Origin: Pedobacter sp. N36a
GTDB taxonomy: Bacteria; Bacteroidota; Bacteroidia; Sphingobacteriales; Sphingobacteriaceae
Length of the DNA: 64,000 nucleotides
Direction of reading: 5' to 3'
Assembly: GCF_014472395.1 (NCBI RefSeq)
Contig: NZ_JACSZW010000002.1
Coordinates: 496,001 to 560,000, forward strand
The notes beneath the pieces are model-generated. The model worked only from the letters and a program-made list of their open reading frames with translations. It was not told the DNA's origin and ran no database searches. The stretch's first letter is position 1, and each line of letters begins with the position of its first letter. A program made the translations under genes and the position numbers. This document shows, piece by piece, positions 43,885-53,514 of this stretch.

Positions 43885-45216
43885 ATGACGACAGTAACGA
43901 CAGGACAAAAGGAATTTTTCAAAGGAATCGGACAGGTAAAATTTGAAGGATTAGACTCAGATAACCCGCTGGCATTTCGCTGGTATGATGAAAATAGAAT
44001 CATTGCAGGAAAGACGATGAAAGATCATCTGCGCTTTGCCTGCGCCTACTGGCATTCTTTTGTAGCGACAGGCGGAGATCCATTTGGAGAGCCAACGATC
44101 ATCCATCCATGGAATGACAAGACTGATGCCGTAGCACGTGCAAAAGATAAGATGGACGCCGCCTTTGAGTTCATCACCAAAATGAACCTTCCATATTATT
44201 GCTTCCATGATGTAGATCTGGTAGATTATACCAATGACATCGTCGAAAATGAAAGACGTTTGCAAGCCGTTGTAGATTATGCAAAGCAAAAACAAGCGGC
44301 AAGCGGCGTTAAATTGCTATGGGGAACGGCCAACCTTTTCTCTCATCGCAGGTATATGAATGGCGCTGCCACCAACCCTGATTTCCACGTCCTGGCGCAT
44401 GGTGCAGCACAAGTAAAATCCGCTTTAGATGCTACAATAGCTCTTGGTGGAGAGAATTATGTATTCTGGGGAGGTCGTGAAGGCTATATGAGCTTGCTGA
44501 ACACCAATATGAAGCGGGAACAAGAACACCTGGCTAAATTCCTGCATTCGGCTAAAGATTATGCTAGAAAGCAGGGTTTTAAAGGTACATTTTTCATTGA
44601 GCCTAAACCATGTGAACCATCTAAACATCAGTATGATTATGATTCCGCAACGGTAAGTAATTTCCTTCGTCAGTATGGCCTACTGGAAGATTTTAAACTG
44701 AATATTGAGGTGAACCATGCCACCCTTGCTGGTCATACCTTCCAGCATGAGTTACAAGTGGCTGCAGATGCCGGATTACTGGGCTCTATGGATGCGAACA
44801 GAGGCGATTATCAAAATGGCTGGGATACCGATCAATTCCCAAACAACATCAATGAGCTCACGGAAGCCATGCTGATCGTACTGGAAGCCAATGGATTGCA
44901 AGGCGGAGGAATCAATTTTGATGCGAAGATCAGAAGAAACTCAACGGATCCTGCAGACTTATTTTATGCGCACATTGGTGGCATGGACACCTTTGCCAGG
45001 GCATTAATCACTGCAGATCAAGTACTTCAGCATTCTGATTACAAGAAAATCAGAACCAATCGGTATGCTTCATTTGATCAGGGTGCCGGAAAGGATTTTG
45101 AAAATGGCAAACTGAATCTGGAACAACTGCGCAATTATGCGGTTGAAAAAGGAGAACCGAAAACAATCAGCGGTCAGCAGGAGCGCTTAGAGAATATCAT
45201 TAACAGATTCATTTAA
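43885..45216 (+). CDS. xylA: Xylose isomerase
   Basis: This 443-residue cytosolic enzyme converts D-xylose to D-xylulose and needs divalent metal. Family motifs are CFHDVDL (catalytic His), [27 protein letters not shown] and [17 protein letters not shown], the metal-binding aspartates. The long N-terminus ([17 protein letters not shown]) places it in the class II isomerases found in Bacteroidota. It follows xylulokinase by 65 bases and precedes the symporter by 20 bases, completing the xylose-to-pentose-phosphate route. Confidence 0.97.
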   Translation: MTTVTTGQKEFFKGIGQVKFEGLDSDNPLAFRWYDENRIIAGKTMKDHLRFACAYWHSFVATGGDPFGEPTIIHPWNDKTDAVARAKDKMDAAFEFITKMNLPYYCFHDVDLVDYTNDIVENERRLQAVVDYAKQKQAASGVKLLWGTANLFSHRRYMNGAATNPDFHVLAHGAAQVKSALDATIALGGENYVFWGGREGYMSLLNTNMKREQEHLAKFLHSAKDYARKQGFKGTFFIEPKPCEPSKHQYDYDSATVSNFLRQYGLLEDFKLNIEVNHATLAGHTFQHELQVAADAGLLGSMDANRGDYQNGWDTDQFPNNINELTEAMLIVLEANGLQGGGINFDAKIRRNSTDPADLFYAHIGGMDTFARALITADQVLQHSDYKKIRTNRYASFDQGAGKDFENGKLNLEQLRNYAVEKGEPKTISGQQERLENIINRFI

Positions 45217-45236
45217 AAGTAAATAAACCTATTTAT

Positions 45237-46925
45237 ATGAACTCATTGAGTACGTACGACTACGTTGTTTTTCTCGTTTATTTTCTGATTGTCGCGGTAT
45301 ACGGATGGTCAGTTTATAAGAAAAAACAAGCCCATAAAGAAAACTCCAAAGATTTCTTTTTAGCAAAAGACTCACTGACCTGGTGGGCAATTGGAGCCTC
45401 TCTAATCGCTTCAAATATCTCAGCCGAGCAATTTATCGGCATGAGCGGTTCTGGCTTCACTATGGGCCTTGCAATCGCTACCTACGAATGGATGGCTGCT
45501 GCAACCCTTATCATTGTCGCTATCTTTTTCATTCCGGTGTATCTGAAAAACAAAATTTACACCATGCCGCAATTTCTTGGACAACGGTACAATAGTACGG
45601 TAGCCATGATTATGGCGGTGTTTTGGTTGTTACTGTACGTGGTGGTGAACCTCACCTCCATTCTTTACCTGGGTGCATTGGCCATCAACAGCATTTCAGG
45701 CATCAATACCACGGCTTGTATGTATGTGCTTGCCGTATTCGCCATCATCATCACCCTCGGTGGAATGAAAGTAATTGGCTACACGGATGTGATCCAGGTA
45801 TTCTTTTTAATTCTCGGCGGACTAGCCACTACCTATCTGGCCTTAGAATTGGTGGCCACACATTTTGGCAGCTCTGGTGTATTAAACGGACTGGCGATGG
45901 TGAAAGAAAAGGCAAGCGACCATTTTCACATGATCTTCAAGCAGGAAAATCCGCATTATATGGACCTTCCAGGCTTAACAGTGCTGATCGGAGGAATGTG
46001 GATTGTGAACCTGAACTATTGGGGCTGCAACCAGTACATCACACAAAGGGCACTGGGTGCTGATTTGAAAACAGCGAGATCTGGTTTGTTATTTGCCGCT
46101 TTCCTGAAACTGCTGATGCCAATAATCGTGGTATTGCCAGGAATAGCCGCTTATGTTTTATACAAAGAAGGCTATGGCGATTTCAAAACCGCGATGATGA
46201 AAAACGGAGAACTGAATGCAGATTCAGCTTATCCAGTCTTGCTAAACCTGCTTCCTGCCGGATTAAAAGGTCTTTCATTTGCCGCTTTAACCGCAGCAAT
46301 TGTAGCCTCACTCGCCGGAAAAGCGAATAGTATTGCCACTATTTTCACGTTGGATATTTACAAGAAAGTGATCCGAAAGGACGCAGATGAAAATAAACAA
46401 GTAGTTGTTGGAAGAATCACAGTGATTGTAGCCATGTTATTGGCGATTGTGATTGCCCCACAGCTTGGCATTGATAAAAAAGGAGGTTTCCAATTTATTC
46501 AGGAATACACCGGATTTGTTTCCCCAGGTATTTTTGCGATGTTCCTGCTGGGTTTCTTCTGGAAAAGGACAACGTCCAACGCGGCATTATTTGCAACGAT
46601 TGGCGGATTTTTACTTTCTGTAGGCTTTAAAGCCCTGCCAAACTTCTGTAATCTGGAAGCCTTGAGCCAATTCGGATTCTCTAAACTTGCCGTACAAAAA
46701 GACGGCAGTATGATTTATGAAATTCCTTTCCTGGACAGGATGGGCTTTGTCTTCCTCATCTGCGTAGTGGCAATGGTCGTCATCAGTTTATTTGAAAACA
46801 GAAAAGGTGTCAATCCTAAAGGACTGGAGGTAGATCGTGGAATGTTTAAGACCAATACTGGTTTTGCCGCAGGTGCCTTAATCATTGTTGGGATCATTAT
46901 TGCGCTTTACAGTATCTTCTGGTAG
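45237..46925 (+). CDS. Sodium/solute symporter family sugar transporter, probably xylose
   Basis: This 562-residue inner-membrane protein has about 14 hydrophobic segments and belongs to the SGLT/SSS family. Landmarks are FLAKDSLTWWAIGASLIASN, IYTMPQFLGQRYNS, QYITQRALGADLKTARSG and GLSFAALTAAIVASLAGKAN. The SGLT-type sugar-transport subgroup fits. It is the last gene of the xylose operon, so sodium-coupled xylose uptake is the natural inference. A small ATCCTT/AGGAT stem and then the large inverted repeat at 46971 follow. Confidence 0.93.
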   Translation: MNSLSTYDYVVFLVYFLIVAVYGWSVYKKKQAHKENSKDFFLAKDSLTWWAIGASLIASNISAEQFIGMSGSGFTMGLAIATYEWMAAATLIIVAIFFIPVYLKNKIYTMPQFLGQRYNSTVAMIMAVFWLLLYVVVNLTSILYLGALAINSISGINTTACMYVLAVFAIIITLGGMKVIGYTDVIQVFFLILGGLATTYLALELVATHFGSSGVLNGLAMVKEKASDHFHMIFKQENPHYMDLPGLTVLIGGMWIVNLNYWGCNQYITQRALGADLKTARSGLLFAAFLKLLMPIIVVLPGIAAYVLYKEGYGDFKTAMMKNGELNADSAYPVLLNLLPAGLKGLSFAALTAAIVASLAGKANSIATIFTLDIYKKVIRKDADENKQVVVGRITVIVAMLLAIVIAPQLGIDKKGGFQFIQEYTGFVSPGIFAMFLLGFFWKRTTSNAALFATIGGFLLSVGFKALPNFCNLEALSQFGFSKLAVQKDGSMIYEIPFLDRMGFVFLICVVAMVVISLFENRKGVNPKGLEVDRGMFKTNTGFAAGALIIVGIIIALYSIFW

Positions 46926-46970
46926 CTATTGGAAATCCTTAAAGGATAAAAATCACCGGTTATTGGTCGG

Positions 46971-47119
46971 GTAGTGTTCGGGAAGAGATCGGCCTTATAA
47001 TAGGAGCTGGAAGGGGTTCGGTTAGGGTCCGCGTAGGGTTACCTTAGTCTGTGCTACCCAGACCCTAACCAAACCCCTTCCTGCATCTAAGAAAAAGCAG
47101 GTCTCTTCCCGACCACAAC
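46971..47119. repeat. Large imperfect inverted repeat (about 150 bases)
   Basis: Two nested pairs of arms fold back on each other. The outer arms are 46971-46992 (core GTGTTCGGGAAGAGATC) and 47098-47119 (core GGTCTCTTCCCGACCAC). The inner arms are 47009-47036 (GGAAGGGGTTCGGTTAGGGT onwards) and 47054-47081 (ending TAACCAAACCCCTTCC), matching at about 25 of 28 positions. The loop is about 17 bases. The stretch is clearly more GC-rich than its surroundings and has no open frame. It may be a repeated palindromic element (REP/MITE-like) or a structured RNA 3' end of the xylose transcript. Confidence 0.7.
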
Positions 47120-47198
47120 TAAAGTGCTTTCCACATCTTAGCCGAAATCATTCTTTTCTTTTGCAAAATTATCCTTATTTTGAGATAAATCATTCTGA

Positions 47199-48020
47199 AT
47201 GAATACACGATCTACTTTGACACCATTTTCAAGCTTACACCGCTTAAAATCTACTGCCTTTTCTTTAAAACTAAGACCAGTTACTGTGGCTTTAGTTTTC
47301 TTTTTATGCTGCAGCAGTTCAGCACTGTTTGCTCAGGATCAGCAATCGATCAAGGCTGATGAAAAACCCTTTGCTTCAAAAGAAGAGCAATCAGAAGGAC
47401 TGGTGATTGAAAAAGGGTTGAAATTTTCTATACTCACCTTTTCATTGAGCAGCAGAAATGCGGTAAATGACAACAATTTTTTCGTCAATTATCTGGATCA
47501 AAAGAAAAGCAGCTGGGCGGTACGTGCCGATGGAGGATATATTATAAAGAAGAACCTAGGTGCTGGTTTGGGACTATCCTACGGTCAATCAAAAGAAAAC
47601 AACCTGATTAAAGCTGCTGATGGCGCTTTAACCAGCAATCGAAGCTTTTCTAATAATTACGGGGTCAGACCATTTATCAAGAACTTCATTCCACTGGATC
47701 GTAAAAACAGGTTTTACATTGTGAATCAGACGGAAATACAGCTGTTATTTGACCGTTCCATTAAGGAAAGCACGGTCAATGAAATTTTAACCAGAACTTA
47801 TACCTCAAAAGACACTTATGGTGTTGGACTAAGACCGGGATTGATGATCTTTATTGTGAAAAACTTCGCATTTGAGACTACGGTCGACATATTCGGGATC
47901 AATACTTCAGTAGAGACAGGGCGTAGCACTGGACAGCCGGATACGAGGGTAACTACGACTGATATGAACTTTAAAATCAACATTCTAAAAATCGGGTTTG
48001 GCTTTTCTACCTATTTCTAA
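47199..48020 (+). CDS. Outer-membrane beta-barrel protein of unknown function
   Basis: This 273-residue protein has a long N-terminus with a hydrophobic signal (VTVALVFFLCCSSSALFAQ, about residues 29-46). Alternating beta-strands follow (WAVRADGGYIIKKNLGAGLG, FAFETTVDIFGINTSV) and the final segment is KIGFGFSTYF, with a terminal Phe. This is the pattern of a small outer-membrane barrel. The true start may be later than 47199, since 28 residues before the hydrophobic stretch is unusual. A PCMD-domain lipoprotein gene follows after 41 bases, so the two may be co-transcribed. Confidence 0.75.
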   Translation: MNTRSTLTPFSSLHRLKSTAFSLKLRPVTVALVFFLCCSSSALFAQDQQSIKADEKPFASKEEQSEGLVIEKGLKFSILTFSLSSRNAVNDNNFFVNYLDQKKSSWAVRADGGYIIKKNLGAGLGLSYGQSKENNLIKAADGALTSNRSFSNNYGVRPFIKNFIPLDRKNRFYIVNQTEIQLLFDRSIKESTVNEILTRTYTSKDTYGVGLRPGLMIFIVKNFAFETTVDIFGINTSVETGRSTGQPDTRVTTTDMNFKINILKIGFGFSTYF

Positions 48021-48061
48021 TTGTTAATTCCTCATTTTATCAACTATTTACTTGTTTAAAC

Positions 48062-49123
48062 ATGCTAAATTATAGATCTTTTCTTTTTGTATTTACCGGG
48101 GCCTTACTCTTGTCTTCAGGCTGCGTTAAAGAAACGTATTTTGGAAAATCAGCGTTTAAGAAAATCCTTTATTTTACGGTTTCCAATGAAACAGGAAGCT
48201 CTTCCATCAATCAGGACAGCTTAATCATCCGGCTAAATGTAGATGCGAACGCTGACCTGAGGAAGCTGTTTCCTGATTCGGTAAGGCTTTCTACTTATGC
48301 ACAGTTGAGCCCCGGCATTCGTGTTCCTCAGAATTTTAGTGGACCTGTACCTTATACGGTAACTGCAGAAGATGGTAGTCAGGCGGTTTATACAGTGATT
48401 GTGAACAAGCAGTCTGCAAATCCGCAAATCAGCAATTCCAATTTCAACGATTGGTATACCCCATCAGGAAAGAATTATAAACAACCTGGTTTGGATGCCA
48501 GCACGGAATGGGCCACCGGAAACGATGGCGTAGCGAGTCTTTCTACTGCCAATACCACTCCTATTGAAATTGCTTCGGGAGACCTTGCCGCTCAAATGGT
48601 GACAAAAGATCTGGGGATCCTTGCCCAGCTTACTGGTCAGCGAATGGGCGCGGGAACCTTGTTTACCGGCACATTTAAGCTGGATATCGGCAACCCGCTA
48701 AATTCCGCAAAATTTGGAATCGCTTATACTTCCAGACCGAAAAGCTTTACGGTAAGCTATAAATATCAGGCAGGAACGCCTTATAAAAACGGATCTGGTC
48801 AGACACTGAATAAATTAGACAGCTGCGATATTTACCTGTTACTGGAAAACAGAAACGGAACATTGGTTAAAAGAGCCGCTACTGCCTGGTTCAGGTCTGG
48901 AGAAATGGTAAACGACTTCAAAAAAATCACCATTCCATTGGTTTACGGAACCTTGCCAGCAGGCAGCCCATCTTATCAGCTTCCTCAAAATGGCTTGTTT
49001 GCGGCCGAAAATGAAGCAATCACACATATCAGCATCGTGTTTTCTTCCAGTGCGGCTGGGGCGACTTATGAAGGAGGTGTAAATAGTACGCTGGTGGTCA
49101 ATGATCTGGTACTGAATTATTAA
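48062..49123 (+). CDS. PCMD-domain lipoprotein (putative carbohydrate metabolism domain)
   Basis: This 353-residue lipoprotein has its lipobox Cys at residue 21 (LLSSGC). A first domain (about 25-120, ILYFTVSNETGSSSINQD to YTVTAEDGSQAVYTVIV) resembles the DUF5018/Ig-like start of such proteins. A C-terminal PCMD domain follows (about 125-353) with NSNFNDWYTPSGKNY and SAKFGIAYTSRPKSFTVSYK, ending STLVVNDLVLNY. The domain is a beta-sandwich seen in surface lipoproteins of Bacteroidota and thought to bind glycans. It follows an outer-membrane barrel gene and converges with ggt, leaving 24 bases between stops. Confidence 0.88.
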   Translation: MLNYRSFLFVFTGALLLSSGCVKETYFGKSAFKKILYFTVSNETGSSSINQDSLIIRLNVDANADLRKLFPDSVRLSTYAQLSPGIRVPQNFSGPVPYTVTAEDGSQAVYTVIVNKQSANPQISNSNFNDWYTPSGKNYKQPGLDASTEWATGNDGVASLSTANTTPIEIASGDLAAQMVTKDLGILAQLTGQRMGAGTLFTGTFKLDIGNPLNSAKFGIAYTSRPKSFTVSYKYQAGTPYKNGSGQTLNKLDSCDIYLLLENRNGTLVKRAATAWFRSGEMVNDFKKITIPLVYGTLPAGSPSYQLPQNGLFAAENEAITHISIVFSSSAAGATYEGGVNSTLVVNDLVLNY

Positions 49124-49147
49124 CCCCTAAAAAAGGCGCCAATCACA

Positions 49148-51037
49148 TTACCAGCCAATTCCGTAATCTTCCCCATGGTTACTGGATCCTCCCCAAAGGC
49201 TGCCATGTTTCCAATCAAAATAAATGGCGTTGATCGGACCGCTGGTTCGGTCTCCGAAGCTCATGATATAACCCATTTTCTGAAGGGCTTCTCTTGTTGC
49301 TGATGGAGTATTGCTATTGAGTAAGATCTGTCCTGGTTTAGGCATGCGGTCTTCCGTCTTTGTTCCTCCTAAGGAAAGCCACAATTGATTGGTATTGAAA
49401 TTCGCTGCTTCTGAAGCTTGCTGCACATTCATTCCAAACTCCGCTACATTTAAGAAAAACTGCAGCAGGTTCTGATCCTGGGTATCTCCACCTTGTACCG
49501 CGGAAGCCAGAAATGGTTTTCCATCTTTTAATGCTAAGGACGGTGATAGCGTTACTCGTGGTCTTTTACCGGGTGCCACCACATTAAATGGGTTCAGCGT
49601 GCTGTCTAAAACAAAACTTTGCATCCGCTGACTCATTCCAATCCCAGTTGCTCCTGCAATACAAGCTGGCAACCAGCCACCACTTGGCGTAACCGACACC
49701 ACCCAGCCTTCTTTATCTGCAGCTTCAATAGAAGTTGTCCCTAAATGCAGTCTTTCCTGATACAAGTTATCCGGAGAAGTATTGAGCTTTCCAAGATCAT
49801 GTTTCGGTGCAAAATTTCTTCGTGTGGTGTCCATTTCATACCCTCTTTTTTGCAAAAGGTTTAAATATGGATTGGTTTTTCCTTCAAAAGGATAGGGATT
49901 ACCGGGTCCAATGTTTGGGTTGTTTTTATCGTATTGAATCAGTTTAGCACGTGATTTTGCATAATCCTTGTTGAGTAAGCCTTTGATCGGTCCTTTAGGT
50001 AAGGTGGCAGGATCTCCGTAATAAAAATCACGGTCCGCGAAAGAGAGATTCATCGCCTGATACAGCGTGTGAATGTATTTAGGACTGTTATAGCCCATAC
50101 TTTTCAGGTCAAAATTCTCGAGAATATTTAGCGCCTGCAGCATTACCGGACCTTGCGTCCATTGCTGCAATTTATACACGTCTATGCCTTTGTAATTTAC
50201 CTGAAGCGGCTCTTCTTCCAATGGTTTCCAGTTTGCAAGGTCTTCCATGGTGATCAATCCACCTTGTTCCTGAGCACCACGCACAAATTCTTTTGCGATA
50301 TCACCTTTATAGAAGCGGTCGTAGGCAGCCATCAAGGCTTCTTTTCTGCTTTTCCCTTGCTTTAAGGCTTTACTTTCGGCTTCCACCATTTTTGTTAACG
50401 TGGCCAGCAAGTCTTTTTGAACAAAGATCTCTCCCGCTTCCGGAGCTTCTCTTTTCTCCCCTGGATGCGTTAAGAATACTTTTTTACTATATGGCCATTT
50501 GTTGATGTGCTCTTTTCCTCTTTCAATGGTATTTGCTGCCTGTGCTTCGATTGGATAACCGGCTGCCATCTCCATCGCTGGCGCGAGCACTTCCTTTAAG
50601 CTGAGCTTGCCATAGTTGACTAACATATAGATTAAGCCCCCAGGGGTTCCCGGGGTGGTTGCCGCTAAGGGACCATATTCAGGGGGGAAATTATACCCTT
50701 TAGTCTTAAAAAACGCTACGGTGGCCCCTGTTGGAGCCACGCCCATCGCATTAATTGCCATTACTTTTTTCGTATTGGGATTGTAAATGAGGACTTGCGT
50801 TTCACCTCCCCAGCTGAGCGTATCCCACATCGTACAGGTGGCAGCGAGCATCGCGCAAGCCGCGTCAACTGCATTTCCTCCTTTTTGAAAAGTCATCGCG
50901 CCAGCTGTTGCTGCTAAAGGCTTACCAGTGATGGCCATCCAGTTACGGCCATGCAATACTGGTTTTTGAGTCTGCTGAGCAGCTGCTGGTGCGATAGCTG
51001 CTGCAGAAATGCAGAGTATAGAAAATAAGTATTTCAT
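49148..51037 (-). CDS. ggt: Gamma-glutamyltransferase
   Basis: This 629-residue exported enzyme has a signal peptide (cleavage near APAAAQ). It cleaves gamma-glutamyl bonds, as in glutathione, in the periplasm. It is made as a precursor that cuts itself before a Thr; that Thr is 434 in LGTTSIEAADKEGWVVSVTP. Other landmarks are TAGAMTFQKGGNAVDAACAM and AATTPGTPGGLIYML. The large-subunit helix MNLSFADRDFYYGDP is also present. The C-terminal GSSNHGEDYGIGW is intact. Some members of the superfamily are acylases, so the preferred substrate is not fixed by sequence. Confidence 0.93.
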   Translation of the reverse strand: MKYLFSILCISAAAIAPAAAQQTQKPVLHGRNWMAITGKPLAATAGAMTFQKGGNAVDAACAMLAATCTMWDTLSWGGETQVLIYNPNTKKVMAINAMGVAPTGATVAFFKTKGYNFPPEYGPLAATTPGTPGGLIYMLVNYGKLSLKEVLAPAMEMAAGYPIEAQAANTIERGKEHINKWPYSKKVFLTHPGEKREAPEAGEIFVQKDLLATLTKMVEAESKALKQGKSRKEALMAAYDRFYKGDIAKEFVRGAQEQGGLITMEDLANWKPLEEEPLQVNYKGIDVYKLQQWTQGPVMLQALNILENFDLKSMGYNSPKYIHTLYQAMNLSFADRDFYYGDPATLPKGPIKGLLNKDYAKSRAKLIQYDKNNPNIGPGNPYPFEGKTNPYLNLLQKRGYEMDTTRRNFAPKHDLGKLNTSPDNLYQERLHLGTTSIEAADKEGWVVSVTPSGGWLPACIAGATGIGMSQRMQSFVLDSTLNPFNVVAPGKRPRVTLSPSLALKDGKPFLASAVQGGDTQDQNLLQFFLNVAEFGMNVQQASEAANFNTNQLWLSLGGTKTEDRMPKPGQILLNSNTPSATREALQKMGYIMSFGDRTSGPINAIYFDWKHGSLWGGSSNHGEDYGIGW

Positions 51038-51125
51038 ATCAATGGGATCAGGTTTTAAAATTACCTATTTTCAAAAGCTACTCCAAGGAGAATATAAATA
51101 TAGGTGTCACAATGTAGCTACCAGC

Positions 51126-52388
51126 CTATACAGTGGTAGCGTTTGCATCAGGAGCAATTTCTTGCTGGTCTTGTAGTTTTCTTTCTTTTGCTTTTCTCAG
51201 AAATCGGAAAAGCAGCAATCCAATGCCGAAGGCGATAAAGCCTTGGATCATTACCGTATCCGGAGTGCCGATCATTTGAGAAAGATAACCGATCAGCAAG
51301 CCACCTAAAGGCTGCATACCAAAGAAGGCCATGGCATAAAAACTAATGACTCTACCTCGCATCGCCGGGTCTACGGTGGTTTGAATGAGCGTATTGCTAA
51401 TGGTGATCTGCGACATCATTCCAAACCCGGAGATCGTGGCAAACACTAAGGCAATCGGATAATAGGTTGTATGGGAGAATAAGATCAGTCCGGCGCCAAA
51501 AACGAGCGTATTTGCGGCCAGGATTTTCCTTAGGTTTCTTCCGGGTTTTAAGGAAGCCAGGAAGATTGCTCCAGTAAATGCTCCCAACCCAATCACACTG
51601 TCAATCACCCCAAATGTGGAGGCTGTTCCTTTAAAAATGTCTTTTGCATAAACGGGGATTAATGTGCTAAATGGCAGAACCAATAAACTCATGAGGGCCA
51701 GCATCACCAGTACTAATGAAATGGAAGGAGTTCTTTTGATATATTGGAAACCTTCTTTTAGTTCTCCAAATATGTTCTTTGTGGAAGCGGGAACGACAAG
51801 TTTCGGCAGTTTCATCATCAATAGAGAACCGATCACGGCAATGAAACTGATGGCATTCATTCCGAAACATATATCTTCTCCGAATTTCTCCAGTGCCAGA
51901 CCGGCAATACCGGGACCAATCAGCCTGGAAAGATTCACCATAGAGGAGTTTAAGGCCAGAGCATTGGGCAGATCGGCTTTGTCCTCTACCATTTCATAGA
52001 CTAATGATTGCCTGGCTGGAACATCAAAAGCATTGATTAAGCCCAGTAATGCGCTCAAAGCAATGATCTCCCAAACTGAATAATCTTTAAAAAAGATCAG
52101 CAAAGTTAGGAGTAACGCCTGGATCATAGAAGCAACCTGCGTGACCAATAACAGCTTATACCTATTGTAGCGATCGGCAGCCACACCGCCAATAAAAGAA
52201 AAGATAAAGGAAGGAAACAGACTGGCAAAAAGCGTCAGTCCTAACATAAAATTAGAATGTGTTTTCTCGTAAATCACCCAGCTAACAGCAGTCTTTTGCA
52301 TCCATGTGCCAATAAGGGAGACAGACTGTCCAGTAAAATACAATCTATAATTACGGCTTTTAAAAGCGCTAAAGGTGCTAATGTTCAT
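51126..52388 (-). CDS. MFS transporter (EntS/MFS_3-like exporter)
   Basis: This 420-residue inner-membrane protein has about 12 hydrophobic helices. It starts FKSRNYRLYFTGQSVSLIGTWM, the typical start of the MFS_3 branch (enterobactin exporter EntS and macrolide exporters). The loop motif GGVAADRYNRYKLLL lies between helices 2 and 3, and RQSLVYEMV after helix 4. The C-terminal tail is basic and hydrophilic. Export of a small molecule is expected; the substrate is unknown. It is not in an obvious operon with ggt (88 bases between them on the same strand). Confidence 0.9.
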   Translation of the reverse strand: MNISTFSAFKSRNYRLYFTGQSVSLIGTWMQKTAVSWVIYEKTHSNFMLGLTLFASLFPSFIFSFIGGVAADRYNRYKLLLVTQVASMIQALLLTLLIFFKDYSVWEIIALSALLGLINAFDVPARQSLVYEMVEDKADLPNALALNSSMVNLSRLIGPGIAGLALEKFGEDICFGMNAISFIAVIGSLLMMKLPKLVVPASTKNIFGELKEGFQYIKRTPSISLVLVMLALMSLLVLPFSTLIPVYAKDIFKGTASTFGVIDSVIGLGAFTGAIFLASLKPGRNLRKILAANTLVFGAGLILFSHTTYYPIALVFATISGFGMMSQITISNTLIQTTVDPAMRGRVISFYAMAFFGMQPLGGLLIGYLSQMIGTPDTVMIQGFIAFGIGLLLFRFLRKAKERKLQDQQEIAPDANATTV

Positions 52389-52471
52389 AATTTACGAGCA
52401 GCCGGCGGATCGGAAATGGTCTAATCGGACAAGGCTAAAATCTGTACAGAAATTGAGCCAAAAAAGAAAAC

Positions 52472-52489
52472 CTTCTGATGATTCAGAAG
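52472..52489 (-). terminator. Hairpin terminator of the DUF6515 gene
   Basis: CTTCTGA and TCAGAAG form a perfect 7-bp stem around TGAT. On the minus strand it is followed by TTTTCTTTTTT, 64 bases after the gene's stop. Confidence 0.7.
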
Positions 52490-52553
52490 ATTTTCAAATT
52501 TTATCTGGACAACGTTACATTTTTCTCATTTACAATGGCCGGCGTTATTAATT

Positions 52554-53378
52554 TTATTGTTTATCGATATCAACCGGCTCATTATCCACACCGATTACTT
52601 GATAACTCACATTACTGCCATCTGTTAGTTTTTCATAATAAACACCATCGGGACTTACATAATAAGTTGCTCCTTTGATCAGTACTTCTCTGGTTTGCTC
52701 AGGCAATTGAACTACAATATCTCCAATTTGAGGTAAAGGGTTGACATCAACGTCTTTTCCATCTGTATTCAATACACCATCTTTACCGGCAACAACAAAT
52801 ACCTGTTTTCCATCTGCATTTTGAGTAGCTGAATAGTAAACACCTTTACTTTCGTAATAGGTTTGTCCATTAATCACCACTTCTTTTGCATCGTTTGGAA
52901 GTGTAGGAACTTCTGCACCTACCGGAGGAACCACCACCTTATATTCATTGTCGTATTGTTTATAAAACAAGCCATCAGAGAAATAAAAGCGGTCAGAACC
53001 ATAATAAAACGGGTAATAACCGAATGGCAAAATATTAATACTTAAACCAAGATACGGCCTGTAATAGTTGTAATAACTATAATGAGGTCTGTAGTATGGT
53101 CTGTAATGAGGCCTGTAGTTCGGACGATAATTAGGGCGATAATTAGGGCGGTAATTTGGTCTGTATACACTTCCCGGACGGTAGCCAGGTCTATATGGCC
53201 TGTCACCAATTGACGGTCTGTTGTTTCCTGAAGGCCTATCCATAGATGGTCTGGCTGCACCGCCTCCACCACCTGATGGCCTCTCGCCTCTTTGGGCAAG
53301 AACATCAGTTGTCGTGATTCCGCTCGCTAATAAAACGGATCCTGCAATGACGAACGATTTAAACCATGAACTTTTCAT
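52554..53378 (-). CDS. DUF6515-family exported protein with YRPN repeats
   Basis: This 274-residue protein has a signal peptide (cleavage near DVLAQR) and a low-complexity Gly/Arg/Pro stretch (ERPSGGGGGAARPSMDRPSG). A tract of about seven YRPx units (residues 72-100) is followed by a hydrophobic YLGLSINILPFGYYPFYYGS segment. Two short repeated beta modules come last (EVVINGQTYYESKGVYYSAT and EVLIKGATYYVSPDGVYYEK), which identify DUF6515. The location is the cell envelope. The Tyr/Arg/Pro tract may bind the wall or surface polysaccharide; that is inference. It is divergent from the ABC exporter gene with a 136-base spacer. Confidence 0.85.
   Translation of the reverse strand: MKSSWFKSFVIAGSVLLASGITTTDVLAQRGERPSGGGGGAARPSMDRPSGNNRPSIGDRPYRPGYRPGSVYRPNYRPNYRPNYRPNYRPHYRPYYRPHYSYYNYYRPYLGLSINILPFGYYPFYYGSDRFYFSDGLFYKQYDNEYKVVVPPVGAEVPTLPNDAKEVVINGQTYYESKGVYYSATQNADGKQVFVVAGKDGVLNTDGKDVDVNPLPQIGDIVVQLPEQTREVLIKGATYYVSPDGVYYEKLTDGSNVSYQVIGVDNEPVDIDKQ
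53079..53165 (-). repeat. 12-base tandem repeat encoding YRPN units
   Basis: About seven units of four codons encode YRPN four times and then YRPH, YRPY, YRPH, followed by Y. The DNA of the first units is nearly identical (CGATAATTAGGG on the plus strand), so unit number may vary by slippage. Confidence 0.85.
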
Positions 53379-53514
53379 ATATTTTCAATTTTTCTAGTAT
53401 GACCAAATAATCATGAAAAGGATTATTCTATAGGAAAAGTTATTAAAAAGCTGACCTACAGATGATAAAACTGCATTATTTTTAGTATTTTGATGAAACC
53501 TGAATCTTTTACCT

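Noticed and set aside
53079..53165. Regular short repeats that might suggest a CRISPR array
   Set aside because: Units are 12 bases with no spacers and lie in frame within a coding sequence.
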